A stretch of 64,000 nucleotides of DNA. Origin: Hyperoplus lanceolatus. Lineage: Eukaryota; Chordata; Actinopteri; Uranoscopiformes; Ammodytidae. Numbering within the stretch: position 1 is the first letter of the stretch; each line of letters starts with the position of its first letter. The translations under genes and the position numbers were made by a program. Location of the stretch: NCBI GenBank assembly GCA_026929865.2, contig CM049405.1:24006001-24070000 (forward strand), read 5' to 3'. The notes beneath the pieces are model-generated. The model saw nothing but the letters and a program-made list of their open reading frames with translations, made no database searches and had not been told where the DNA came from. Shown here piece after piece: positions 30,694 to 40,790 of this stretch.

Positions 30694-33600
30694 CCAATCA
30701 AGTACATGGCAAGAACATATTGAAATCCATCTGAGGTAAATGACAGCTTTTCACTGAGAATGCCGGGAACGTCCCTCGGGGCTACAAGTAACTAATCGTC
30801 AGCTCAATCAGCGCGGTGCTCTCGTAGCCTCCCCACTTTTTGTGTGATCTCACATAAACAGACGGGGAACGAAGCCTGTAATAAAGCTGATCGTAAATCA
30901 ACCTATGTCCGTTGATAGTGATTGTTTCCCACTCAAGATATCCGCACTAGCCTTCAGGGATATGGAATATATGATAGTAACAGGTTTGACAGTTCCACTG
31001 ATGTCTCAGTTACACCGGTGATGCTATCATAACTGCTCACCAGTGACAGTAGGACTTCAGCTCACTTTTTATTTGTTCATCGAGTAATCTGCCATTATCT
31101 TTTGTCTCTGGTTTGAATAAAGTAGAGAAAAAAATGGCCATCATTATCATTTTCCTAAAGGCAACACTCTTCTTATCAGGAGACAGAGTTTCCCAGTTGT
31201 CTTGGAGTTGAAGATGCCGAGGCAATTCACTGCTTTCCCAAGCACATTAAAGACTCGTCAAAGTTGGCTCAAATTTAGAGGTTCAGGTTTGCAGGTTAAA
31301 AACTGCGGCACCTGGCTAAATTAAAAAAATCTACAGTCCAACAACCAGCAATATTGCTATGCTGATGAAGAGTGATATGGTCAGAAGCTCTAGAACAGCT
31401 ACTACTAAATGGAGTTGACTGTTCTGTCAACTACTCTTTCAAAGGTCAGACAAACAGACAAAGTCTACTGGTTTATGAAAAGTGTAGCCAAACCAAAGTG
31501 TAATGGTTAAAAATACAACTGCCAGCTACTGCTCGGCCAAATGAAGCAGCCAAAAAGGAGAGTAGATATGTTTAATTCATCCTCAGCATATACAGTGTGT
31601 GTTTCCCATGCAAGCATACACATTAGATCTCCGTCTCTTAGGCTATTGAGAGCATCCATCCTACAACATGACTTATTCCCACTGAGGTCATTTTTGAAGA
31701 ACAATCACATTTGTCTTTTCTCTTTCTCATCCAGCCACTTTGAGAGCTGCTGGCTCTGACACGCCTCCCCTCCCTGACCCCGCAGTGGAAAAAGGCAGGC
31801 AGGCAGTCAAGGCAAGGACACCTGGGTGGGCTTGTGTGTGGATAAAGAGCTACTTCAGCATGTCCCCACCTGCGACACCAAGCCAGGGGAAGAGGGCCGT
31901 GGAAGCAAGGGGCAGCTCCAGAGCTCATTACTCAAAAGCCGCATGCTGTCGACGAGACCACACGCCGCGGAGAGAGGACCAGGGCGAGGCAACAACATCG
32001 CGTTCCGGTGGCTCCCAAACATGAGCAGAGACATGTATGTGTTAAAGCAGCCTGCCAACCCCTCCAGGCAGCCCACTCCAAATGTCAGAGCTCAAGGAAT
32101 TCCACCCAGAGGAATTCCCTGGAAGAAACCTTTTCATTACATTATGAAAGATAAGTTATCTCAACTAATGATAATAATAAGTTGGGTCAAGTGTAGGCAG
32201 TTTTCATTCAGACTTACTATTGAGTTCTACACACAGAAACCCAACAAGTAAAATTTCTGCCAACTTATTATTTTAAGAAAGTTTCTCAGGCAATTTTAAC
32301 ACTGTTTAATGTTTGAACTTTGAATCGACATTTCAATCGACGTTTGTTATCTGAATGACAGTGAATTAATGGGCACAAATGTTATTGTTTGAAATGTATG
32401 AGTAGGACTCATATTTTGACGTTTGTTATAGTTGATTTCATATGAATGATACGTTATCTCAAAAAAAGATAATAATTGGAGTAAAGTGTAGGCAGTTTTC
32501 ATTCAAACTTAAATTGGCTTCAAAACTCAAGAACTCTTGTGAAGACAGTTGCCTTGAAAATGTGAGTTTTTGAACAGAGCCAAGCAGGTCCATTGAGGAC
32601 TGAAACACACACTCTGTGAGTGCATGTGTAAACTGTCTGGAACTGATCCAGGACGCCCATGACTGACAGCTCCTCATGAAAGACACGGTGTCCTGAAGTA
32701 AACCTGCCAACCAGATCCCCTCTGGAGGAACCGGGCTGGAGTTAATGACCTCTCCATAATGAAGTCTTAATTCTGTCTTGGATGGCTCGCCGCGGGTTCA
32801 CTGGGTCCGAAACAGCTATAGCGAATAATCAAGAAGCGTCCATCTAAACTTCTCCATCCACCCCTTCTCTCTCTCTCTCTCTTTGGCCCTCCCTCCCTCC
32901 TTCCCTGCTTGTGTTCCCCGCTCCGCTCCCGTGGATACGGGACACCGAATCCCTCGGCGGGGACCCACGGGACCATGTCAGGGGAGAAGGGAGATTGGCA
33001 TCGTCTCCCCCTCACCTGCCCGGGGACACTTGGCAAGACCTCATGCCTCTCTTCTGCGCCACAGCAACCGGAGATAAGAAGCTATAGGCTACCTGGCTGA
33101 CAAGTGCACAGTTAACCCTATGCTTTGGGGGGGGGGGGGGGGGGCTCCCGAGGTACATACACGCCTATCCTCATTCATTTACTGGCTGTGCTGTTGGCTA
33201 AACATATGCCAACCCCCCACCCCCCCCCCCCCCCCCTTCCCCAACCCATCCCAACCCAACCGAGCTGCCTTGTCCGACACTGTGACAACACCAATTCAGC
33301 TTCCCCTAATGCTTTGGTGGTGGGGACAAGCTCCCCATGGCTTCAGAGCATTTTTGGAGACCTCGCCCTCGGGGAGCCGTGCCCCCGCTGGCAGCATCCG
33401 ATCCTGGGTGGGGGGCGTGAGCCAGCTGGCCAGGAGGCAGACGGGGGTCTAAGGGAGCAGGGACCCGAGCCAGCTCCATGCTACAATGCCACACAAAGGC
33501 TCAAAGGTGTGAGGGAGAATAGAACCAGAGAGAAGAAAAAAAAGAAGAAGGAGCAAAGAAGCCTAGCGAACCTTTGGAACGACAAAAAACATTCTTTGCA

Positions 33601-35178
33601 ACGCTGTAATATGGGCAAACACACATACACACACACAATATCAACCCCCCCTTCCCTTAACCCTATCACCATACATACCCCCCCCCCCCCTCCCCATCCA
33701 ACCCTGCACAAACTCAAATGTCTCATGCATTATTCTGATTTTCTTTTGTTTTCTTTGCTTTTTCTTTTCTTTCCTGCTTATCGTTGACATGGCGGGTTCA
33801 GCAGGAACACACGGTGCTCTTATAATAATTGCCTGGCTTTTGTTCCCTTGTCATGAGGGTGCTCAGATCATTCCCATTGGAAGGCGGGACCTAGTAGCTG
33901 CCCCATTCAGGCTAATTGTACCGGCAGAGCCAATGGGGAAAAAAAATACAGGATGGTGTGTGTGTGTGTGTGTGTGTGTGTTTAAGGCATCCTACTTTGC
34001 TATCTTTCATTTTATTTATTTCTGTTAAACTACCAGCTTGTGTCAAAGACGTGGTTCTCACAGCACTAACAGACAATGATTGGATTCTGTCAAGCGCGGA
34101 TGATTTTAGGTGTGTGAGTAAGTGTGTGTGAGTAAGTGTGTAGTATTTGAAGGCAAAGGAGTGTATGTGTGTGTGTGTGTGTGAGAGAGAGAGGCAGAGA
34201 GGGGTGTTCTCTTTGGACTTCTGAGAATTAGTTAGATACACATTCTTAGAGGAGGGGATAAATGGCCAATTGAGGGACTTTGTCTGTGTTTAAAAGAGGG
34301 CTTTTATACATTGGAGTATTGAGTGTGACCACAGCTTTAGTGATGAAATTGGATTCAGAGGTTTCTTTTGAACCCCTAGACAACAGGAGAGGGTAATTTA
34401 AGGACACTGTCTTTAGTTTCATTTATTTTCATCAGGCTCAAACAGGAGAATATAACATCCACACTGGCTCCAGGCAGGAGTACACTGTGCACGTGTAATG
34501 AGATGAAAATTATGACTGAACTGGATCCAATTGGTTCAAAAACTCCAACTGCTGTGTCTATTTGATCAATTCTAGCTCTGCAGCTTCTGCCAGCTCAACA
34601 CGATACGCCTGACAGCGTTGAAATTCAATCTAATTTTAAGTTATTAACTCACCCAGTTCCCTTGGGTGTCTATTACATACATACTAAGTCAAAAGGTGAA
34701 TGGGTTCATCGAGGGGTCGATTTTGACTGCGCGCGATGAATTATTGATTAATTATTTATCATTATAATTTACCTGATTCGGCAAAGCTGATGATCTCAGA
34801 GTTCTCCGCTTGGACCTCGTTGTTGTAGGCGGCCTGTCCGTCAAAGTTGGGGATCTCCACGCGGCCGTCCTCGCGCAATTTGCCGGCGTGCAGCCTCCGC
34901 AGCGCCGTCACCATCGACGCCTTGGGGATGGGATGGGTGATGTTGGGTCTCTCCCTCATCTGCAGGCGGTTCAGTATGTGCCTCTTGACCGCCTCCAGGA
35001 AGTCTATGTCCACGCGCTCCGACTGATCCGGCGTCCTGATGCCGCAGGACGCGCACGACTCCTGGGGAGAGCTCTCATGAGTGTCCGCCACCCCGCCGCT
35101 CACCGAGCCGCAGCGCACGGAGAGAACGCACGCAACCAAACAGCAAAACGCTAGAGAGTACGTAGTAGGCGTACTCAT
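28141..35178 (-). CDS. inhbb: Inhibin/activin beta-B subunit precursor (two coding exons, joined 35178-34773 and 28949-28141)
   Basis: The gene encodes a secreted TGF-beta family precursor. The family forms activin B as a beta-B homodimer, or inhibin B with the alpha subunit. Activin B signals through activin type II and ALK receptors to SMAD2/3 in reproduction and embryonic patterning. Joining the exons gives 1215 nt and 404 residues. What I see: a hydrophobic signal peptide (about 1-25), a prodomain with helix motif [13 protein letters not shown] (60-72), an NIT glycosylation site at N79, a basic cleavage site RIRKR (284-288), and a 116-residue mature peptide starting GLECDG. The mature part has nine cysteines, including CC pairs at mature positions 12-13 and 80-81 and the terminal CGC. 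The motifs [20 protein letters not shown] and the ending IVEECGCA identify beta-B rather than beta-A. Human INHBB is similar in length. The start is the first ATG before the signal peptide. I am very sure of this call. Confidence 0.98.
29001..29225 (-). repeat. Dispersed repeat family A, copy 4 (truncated, in inhbb intron)
   Basis: TTAAAGGTCACATCTTTTGC is followed at once by GCTGAGTTAGGTTGGTTATG, skipping the middle of the family. GGTGGAGGTGGAGAAAAGAG follows. Confidence 0.7.
29601..29690 (+). repeat. (CA)n microsatellite with CG core
   Basis: About 68 bp of CA followed by CGCGCGCGC and more CA-type sequence. It is in the inhbb intron. Confidence 0.95.
30603..30691 (+). repeat. (CA)n microsatellite in inhbb intron
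   Basis: About 44 CA units, uninterrupted. Confidence 0.97.
32150..32515 (+). repeat. Two direct repeats about 300 bp apart
   Basis: Units at 32150-32222 and 32449-32515 share GTTATCTCAA, GATAATAATA and AGTGTAGGCAGTTTTCATTC. Origin unknown. They could be a partial tandem duplication. Confidence 0.65.
33127..33236. repeat. G18 run and C17 run facing each other
   Basis: G 33127-33144 and C 33220-33236 are separated by 75 bp in the inhbb intron. They could pair as a hairpin or form quadruplex-type structures. Both are also prone to assembly error. Confidence 0.9.
33955..33981 (+). repeat. (TG)n microsatellite in inhbb intron
   Basis: About 13 TG units, with a second short TG/GA stretch at about 34160-34195. 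Confidence 0.93.
34773..35178 (-). CDS. inhbb: inhbb coding exon 1
   Basis: This exon encodes residues 1-135 plus the first base of codon 136: signal peptide, N-terminal prodomain and the NIT glycosylation site. The donor reads TCAG|GTAAAT on the minus strand, with the GT at 34772-34771. A cysteine-rich stretch (ESCASCG) follows the signal peptide. The 406-nt length leaves phase 1, which matches exon 2. Confidence 0.96.
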
Positions 35179-35920
35179 GGTTTCTTAAAGTTCAGATCAC
35201 AGTCTAAAATGCTATGGAAGAGAAAGGGGTTGAATGTGTTAAACACGCACAAAGAGCTTAAAACGATAGTTTTAATTGAGAAATTCCTTGGGGTGAGAAC
35301 ATCCAATTGGCGCTCCAAAAGTGTGACGCCTCAATGAAGATCCAGAGAAGCCAAATAAATCTCTGTATTCCCAAAACATATAAAGGCGAGTGCTGCTGCT
35401 GAAATAGTGTGAGGCTTAATGAACTCCAGTCATTATAAAATGCAGCTTGTTCTCCAGCATTGCTTCTCAAAACAAGAAGAGGTCATCTCTTTGATACCGG
35501 GGGGCGCGCTCAACTGAGGTTTGTTTGGATTGTTGACGCGCTTCTGTCACTTCTGACGTGCAATTTACCAAATTAAAACGGATGGGGGGAAAAAAAGTCA
35601 ACTGCCTCGCCGGTGACTCTATAAAAAAAGAAAAACCTTCTCAGTGTCCGTAGGCGTTCGGTCCGCTCTTTCCCATTCATACAAAACATGCAGAAGAATC
35701 TCCACTTTTTAGGCTACAGATGCAAAAGTCCCATGCAGAGAAAGCAAAAACAACAACAATGTTCGCTGAGTCCCGCGTCTTTTGTGCGTGTAGCCTATGC
35801 GCCTTGGCTGGGTTATACCGTGTTGTAGTGTGTCCGGCGTCCGTGCGTCCTGCAAGATGCTGCTACTACTGCTGCTGCTGCTGCTCACTCTGACTGAGAC
35901 CCTTTCTCCCTTTGCAAATC
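35179..35920 (-). other. inhbb: Probable inhbb 5' UTR and proximal promoter
   Basis: This stretch lies between the candidate TATA box and the start codon. It is mostly unique sequence and carries CRE-like TGACG motifs near 35.53-35.56 kb and a short CTG repeat at about 35870-35886. A 70-codon upstream open frame (35470-35258, minus) would be in the leader if transcription starts near 35920. I do not call it coding. Confidence 0.4.
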
Positions 35921-35949
35921 AAGACAACAGGGGCTCTGCGCACCCAAAG

Positions 35950-35957
35950 TTTATATA
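35950..35957 (-). promoter_or_regulatory. inhbb: Candidate TATA box of inhbb
   Basis: The minus strand reads TATATAAA about 770 bp upstream of the start codon. It is followed downstream by GC-rich sequence and preceded by a CACGTG E-box at 35976-35971. A start of transcription about 30 bp downstream would give a 5' UTR of roughly 740 nt with several short upstream open frames. This rests on sequence pattern only. Confidence 0.35.
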
Positions 35958-36029
35958 CAGGAGTCCAAACCACGTGGGGATTTCCACCAACTGGGCGCGA
36001 GAGATTATTAGACTACTACGATGAGCCAC

Positions 36030-36597
36030 GACTGCGCTGATGATGATGGATCAAGTTTTTTGTTGTTATGGTGACACGCCGAGGTTTCATCGTTTGCCCA
36101 CACCTAAGGCTTGCGTTATTTTTGATGCATAGAGTGAATCATACGTTGATCATCCAACTTTAAGATCTTAAGCATGTCTTGAAAGCACAGCACCAGTGTG
36201 GATACTGTGGCAGCCCCGGTGTTCAAAGCAGCTTGTTACACTTTGACTTGCGTTAGGACACACTACTCACTGAATACAACTGATATTCCCATAAAACATG
36301 ATCTGGACACATATTTAAACCCGCACACGAGTGACTTTAGCTCAGTCTTGCATGTTATGAATTACTTTCAAATTAAAAAGAGGACATATCCTGCCAATTA
36401 AATGCAACACGTTATTACAAAGGCTGTGCCTAAATATTACAAATGAAAAACGTTAATAGAAGATTTAAGAGATGTGCGAATAAAGGTGGGACCAATGTCA
36501 AGCGAGTTCATGCCGGTTGGAATGTTGATGAACAAATAAATGGCGCCATCTAGCGATATAAAACCATCATTACACACTGCAGCAGGATAGATGGATG
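36030..36597. other. Gene-free flank upstream of inhbb
   Basis: No exon or element recognised before the GATA tract begins. Confidence 0.45.
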
Positions 36598-36673
<76 letters not shown>

Positions 36674-37534
36674 CAACAAAAATATAAACGCAACACTTTT
36701 GTTTTTGCTCCCATTTTTCATGAGATGGACTTAAAGATCTAAAATTCATTCCAGATACACAATTGTACCATTTCTCTCAAACATTGTTCACACATCTGTC
36801 TAAATGTGTGATAGTGAGCACTTCTGCTTTGCTGAGATAATCCATCCCACCTCACAGGTGTGCCACATCAAGATGCTGATCTGACATCATGATTAGTGCA
36901 CAGGTGTGCCTTAGACTGTCCACAATAGAAGGCCACTCTGAAATGTGCATTGTTTTGCTTTATTGGGGGTCTGGGGACTCAGAACCAGTCAGTATCTGGT
37001 GTGACCACCATTTGCCTCATGCAGTGCAAAAGATCTTCTTTGCATAGAGTTTATCAGATTGTCAATTGTGGCCTGTGGAATGTTGGTCCACTCCTCTTCA
37101 ATGGCTGTGCGAAGTTGCTGGAGACGGCTTATGGTGGAGAAATGAACATTCAATGCACGAGCAACAGATCTGGTTGCCATTCCTGCTGTCAGCATGCTAA
37201 TTGCATGCTCCCTCAATGCTTGTGGCATCTGTGGCATTTTGCTGTGAGACGAAACTGCACATTTCAGGGTGGCCTTTTATTGTGGACAGTCTGAGGCACA
37301 CCTGTGCACTAATCATGATGTCAGATCAGCATCTTGATGTGGCACACCTGTGAGGTGGGATGGATTATCTCAGCAAAGCAGAAGTGCTCACTATCACACA
37401 TTTAGACAGATTTGTGAACAATGTTTGAGAGAAATGGTACAATTGTGTATCTGGAATGAATTTTAGATCTTTAAGTCCATCTCATGAAAAATGGGAGCAA
37501 AAACAAAAGTATTGCGTTTATATTTTTGTTGAGT
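36674..37534 (-). mobile_element. Internally deleted Tc1-like transposon, 861 bp, long inverted repeats
   Basis: Inverted repeats of about 270 bp (36674-36948 and about 37262-37534) begin CAACAAAAATATAAACGCAA. The element is flanked by TA (36672-36673 and 37535-37536), as Tc1/mariner insertion requires. The minus frame 37237-36989 encodes a helix-turn-helix segment (LTAGMATRSVARALNVHFST) directly joined to the transposase C terminus (IPQATIDNLINSMQRR). The DDE catalytic core is missing, so it could move only with help from a full-length relative. Confidence 0.88.
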
Positions 37535-37542
37535 GTAGATAG

Positions 37543-37579
<37 letters not shown>

Positions 37580-37835
37580 TTATTTTCTTTTTTTTTTAGT
37601 TTAATAAATATTTTTATTCTTTATTTTTATTTTACTATGGAAAAGGGGTAGGATTAAATAAGTATATACTTCTTCCTGCTCCTTTTCAGGCATATCTCAG
37701 CAATACAGATAATTTGTTTTCTTTTATTTTTAATTTCTTTTGTGAAAACATAATTTGTTTATTGTATTTCCATGCTTTTCATTTTGTTTTGTATGTTTGA
37801 TATATCTGAAATAAATTGAATCAAATCAAATCAAA
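37580..37835 (+). mobile_element. LINE 3' end with (AAATC)n tail
   Basis: GGGGTAGGATTAAATAAGTA, CTTCTTCCTGCTCCTTTTC and the ending TGAAATAAATTGAATCAAAT with ATCAA repeats are typical of fish LINE 3' UTRs. It carries no coding sequence and is 5' truncated. Confidence 0.65.
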
Positions 37836-37859
37836 TAGATAGATAGATAGATAGATAGA

Positions 37860-38782
37860 AAAAAAGGAAATCGTATTGAATTTTTAACTAGGTTTATAAT
37901 ATATAAATGTATTAAAGTAAAAGGACTGAAAGTAACAGGACTGAGTTTTTTAACATGTAATTGGCATAAATATGCAAATATAGATACATAAGGTCCATTC
38001 TAGTAGCATGAGTACACTCAGCACATTCTGGTGATTTATTACAAAGTATTACTTTAAAAATAAACAAACAAAATTAAATAAATAATTTAGATAACAGGAC
38101 TGAACGTTAAGATGTACCTCGTCAACTATTGTTACAATATCATCCAATATACTGAACATAAAAGGGGGGAACCTACTTTTGGTCTTCCCATGACCTATCA
38201 GAAGAGCTACAGTGCTCATATTCCAGTTTAGCAAGGGCTTTTTGTAATGTTGCAAGGATTTTAGAGTTAAATGTGTTAGGGTAACAGGACTGAGTGTAAA
38301 CCTGGAGACACGACTAAAGTGTGTATTTCAACTAAAATATTATGGATTTCTGATGATAGCATTTGCATTGAAGCATATATTGAACATGGAATCACACAGC
38401 AAGATTTCTGAAGGATTTTTTGAATTATATTTCATAATAAAGTGTTGTGTTAGAGAGTGGGGACAGGTTAAAAATGCTATTTTTCAGTGTAAACTGTAGT
38501 TTTTATCAGTGTTATAAAATACATATTTTAAATTCACACTCAGGTCAATGTGGAAGAGACATTGCTTAGTACATGAATGTATGTTATAATTAATATTCAA
38601 GCAAATGTATACCCTTGAAGGCTTGGGGACAGAAATGTCCACCCATTTGGCGGAATGGGTGACAATATTTAAGTAAAGTCTAACAATATTTGACACTAAT
38701 GTAGGTCAATAGGCCAACACAAAATGAAGCACAGCAGTGATAGATTAGAGCAGCCTGGCCCTGCTGCACAATAATTTATTAC
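37860..38782. other. AT-rich gene-free stretch
   Basis: The motif AACAGGACTGA recurs three times (37937, 38095 and 38285) in different contexts, which hints at a degenerate long-period repeat. Otherwise nothing was seen. Confidence 0.4.
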
Positions 38783-39192
38783 TAGGGCTGTCCAAATTAA
38801 CGCGTTAACGCAAGGTGATTAATTTCTGAAATTAACGGCGTTAATTTTTTAACGCATGCGCAGAATGATCCGCCCCGTACATCCCACCGGCTCTGTATTA
38901 GTCATCTAACGTTGTAGCTGACCCAGGATCAGTAACTGCGCGCAGCCAAACATAGCAGCACGTTAGCCTGTGCCGTGTTTTAAAGTTTTAAACTGCTAAC
39001 GGTCACGTCTGTGTCGGGGGCATAGATAGTATAAAATCAACTGCCTCGGATGGCAGTGCAACAGGAGGAGAAACATTGTCCGCTCTGTTCAGAGCCCGCG
39101 AGGACACAAACGTCTGCAGTTTTCAGAGGTGTGTGTGATCAGACATCAAACATAACGTTGGCTTCCTGGTAAACATGAACAGTCCCCTAGGA

Positions 39193-40284
39193 CAGAGGTT
39201 CCCAACCTGGGGTCCGCGCCCCCCAGCAGGGGGGCGCCAGAGATCGCAAGGGGGGCGCACAAGTTTGTCTGTGCTGAGGTTGTGACTTGTGAAAAAAAAA
39301 AAAAAAAAATTTTTTTTTTTTTTTTTTTTAACCTTTATTTATACAGGTATATCCCATTGAGTCCGAAGACTCTTTTGCAAGGGAGACCTGTTCCCATTTA
39401 CACGTTACCATTCACACACACATTCATACACCGATAGCAGGCTAACTATCGACATTCACACGAGGCAAGGTGGGTGAAGTGTCTTGCCCAAGGACACAAC
39501 AACTATGACACAGGTGGCAGGGCGGGGATCGAACCTCCAACCCTTTGATCATCGGCCGACCCGCTCAACCAACTGAGCCACAGTCGCCCAAACATTAAAT
39601 TCATAAAACCCCAATAACATCCAATTGGATAATCAAAACGATGTTTAATGCTAATTAAAACATATTATTGGTCCACATTTAAATTCATTATTATATGACC
39701 TCTGAACTTGCGTAAGCAACCTTCCGGTCGGCTCGTGGGTTGCGGGCAATGCTGATTGTTTCGCTGCGGTCAGCCTCACTTTACACAGGACACAAATATC
39801 TGTGAAACGTAAATGTACAGATGGTTCGTCTGAACCAAAGATGAAAACAAAGCAATATCTCCAGAGATACATCGAGTTTGGTTTTATGGAAGGACAGGAC
39901 AGTTTTCGGCCAGAATGCGTCATTTGTGGCGAGAAGCCTTAGCTAATCAAAGCATGAAACCATGCAAACTGAAACGACACCAGGAGACCAAACACCACGA
40001 GACTGTTGGTGAAAGTCGAGAATATTTTGAGAGAAAGAAGCAATTGGCACAATCAAGAAGATCCACGGACATCAGAAAAGCTTTTGAAAAAGCAGGTACT
40101 GATTTACACAGAGCCACGGAGCTCTGTGTAAATCAGTACCTGTTTAATTTTTTTGCAAATAAAAGTTATTAATCACTCTATTCTTTTATTGTGTGTATGT
40201 GGGTCGGAGTTAGGGTTGGGGGGGCCTTGCTTGTCTTGGACCCTGGCACGGGGGTCCTCAGGGAAAAAAGGTTGGGAACCACTG
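39193..40284 (+). mobile_element. hAT (Charlie-like) element inserted in the outer hAT element
   Basis: Terminal repeats CAGAGGTTCCCAACCTGGGG and, inverted, CAGTGGTTCCCAACCTTTTT are flanked by a perfect 8-bp duplication CCCTAGGA (39185-39192 and 40285-40292). The plus frame 39915-40172 encodes MKPCKLKRHQETKHHE and EYFERKKQLAQSRR. That pattern is seen in BED-finger hAT transposases and their domesticated relatives. Most of the transposase is missing. Confidence 0.88.
39310..39589 (-). mobile_element. tRNA-derived SINE inserted in the Charlie-like element
   Basis: On the minus strand the head has a box A (GTGGCTCAGTTGG) and box B (GGTTCGATCCC). A central domain GTGTCCTTGGGCAAGACACT follows, and the 3' end is an A20 tail (T run at 39310-39329). 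It shares the central domain with the SINE at 49511-49796. Confidence 0.8.
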
Positions 40285-40312
40285 CCCTAGGACGTGGTCG
40301 CGTCTACAAACG

Positions 40313-40320
40313 CACGCACG

Positions 40321-40393
<73 letters not shown>
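40313..40393 (+). repeat. (CA)n microsatellite with (CGCA) start
   Basis: (CGCA)n followed by about 34 CA units, inside the outer hAT element. Confidence 0.95.
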
Positions 40394-40399
<6 letters not shown>

Positions 40400-40790
40400 A
40401 TACAAACCACGGACTGTAATCAAGATCTATTTAAGAATGCACAACCTATAGGTTCACCAAATAAATGGCATTCTATAGCCTATCCTATATTTGCCCAAAG
40501 ACATAGTAAAGAGACAGACCAATTGAAGTATGGTTTGGTTTAAATTTATTTTCAGTATTAAAACCATAATTTGGATTTTCAATTAATAAACATAGCCTAT
40601 TAATTTTAAATGTACATATCCACCTTCTGTCATTTATCTTTCCGTTCATACAACAATATACAGAGAAAATTAAAATTTTTCGGGCATATTTCCAATGGTA
40701 AAATTAATCGTGATTAATCGTGATTAATCCACAGAATCCTGTGATTAATCTGATTAAAATTTTTAATCGTTTGACAGCCCTACTTATTAC

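Larger units (their letters stand above)
28950..34772 (-). other. inhbb: inhbb intron 1
   Basis: This 5.8 kb GT-AG intron splits codon 136. It contains a truncated copy of the dispersed repeat (29001-29225), two long (CA)n tracts, an 18-base G run facing a 17-base C run, a direct repeat near 32.15 and 32.45 kb and a (TG)n tract at 33955. Moderately complex, non-repetitive sequence at about 29.7-30.3, 30.7-31.3 and 31.7-32.1 kb could hold enhancers, but I see no defined element. Open frames here are low-complexity or shadows. Confidence 0.9.
36598..37859 (+). repeat. (GATA)n tract interrupted by two insertions
   Basis: GATA units occupy 36598-36673, 37535-37579 and 37836-37859. A Tc1-like element fills the first gap and a LINE 3' end the second. 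Confidence 0.9.
38783..40782. mobile_element. hAT-like non-autonomous element (outer member of a three-level nest)
   Basis: Ends are TAGGGCTGTCCAAATTAAC at the left and the inverse complement of TTTGACAGCCCTA at the right. Flanks TTTATTAC (38775-38782) and CTTATTAC (40783-40790) match at 7 of 8 bases. Subterminal TTAACG and GATTAAT repeats are present. Without the inner insertion it is about 0.9 kb. No transposase. Confidence 0.8.

Noticed and set aside
31740..32251. 94- and 141-codon plus-strand frames in the inhbb intron
   Set aside because: They overlap in different phases, lie inside an intron and show no domain.
33125..33787. 220-codon plus-strand frame
   Set aside because: Built on G, C and proline-type low-complexity sequence in the inhbb intron.
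34810..35154. 114-codon plus-strand frame over inhbb exon 1
   Set aside because: Antisense shadow of the inhbb coding exon.
35797..36024. Plus-strand frame with a poly-leucine, signal-peptide-like start
   Set aside because: The leucines come from a CTG repeat, there is no splice or domain support, and it overlaps the inhbb promoter region.
39530..39590. A tRNA gene
   Set aside because: Box A and box B are present, but the sequence is the head of a SINE with the SINE central domain and A tail attached.
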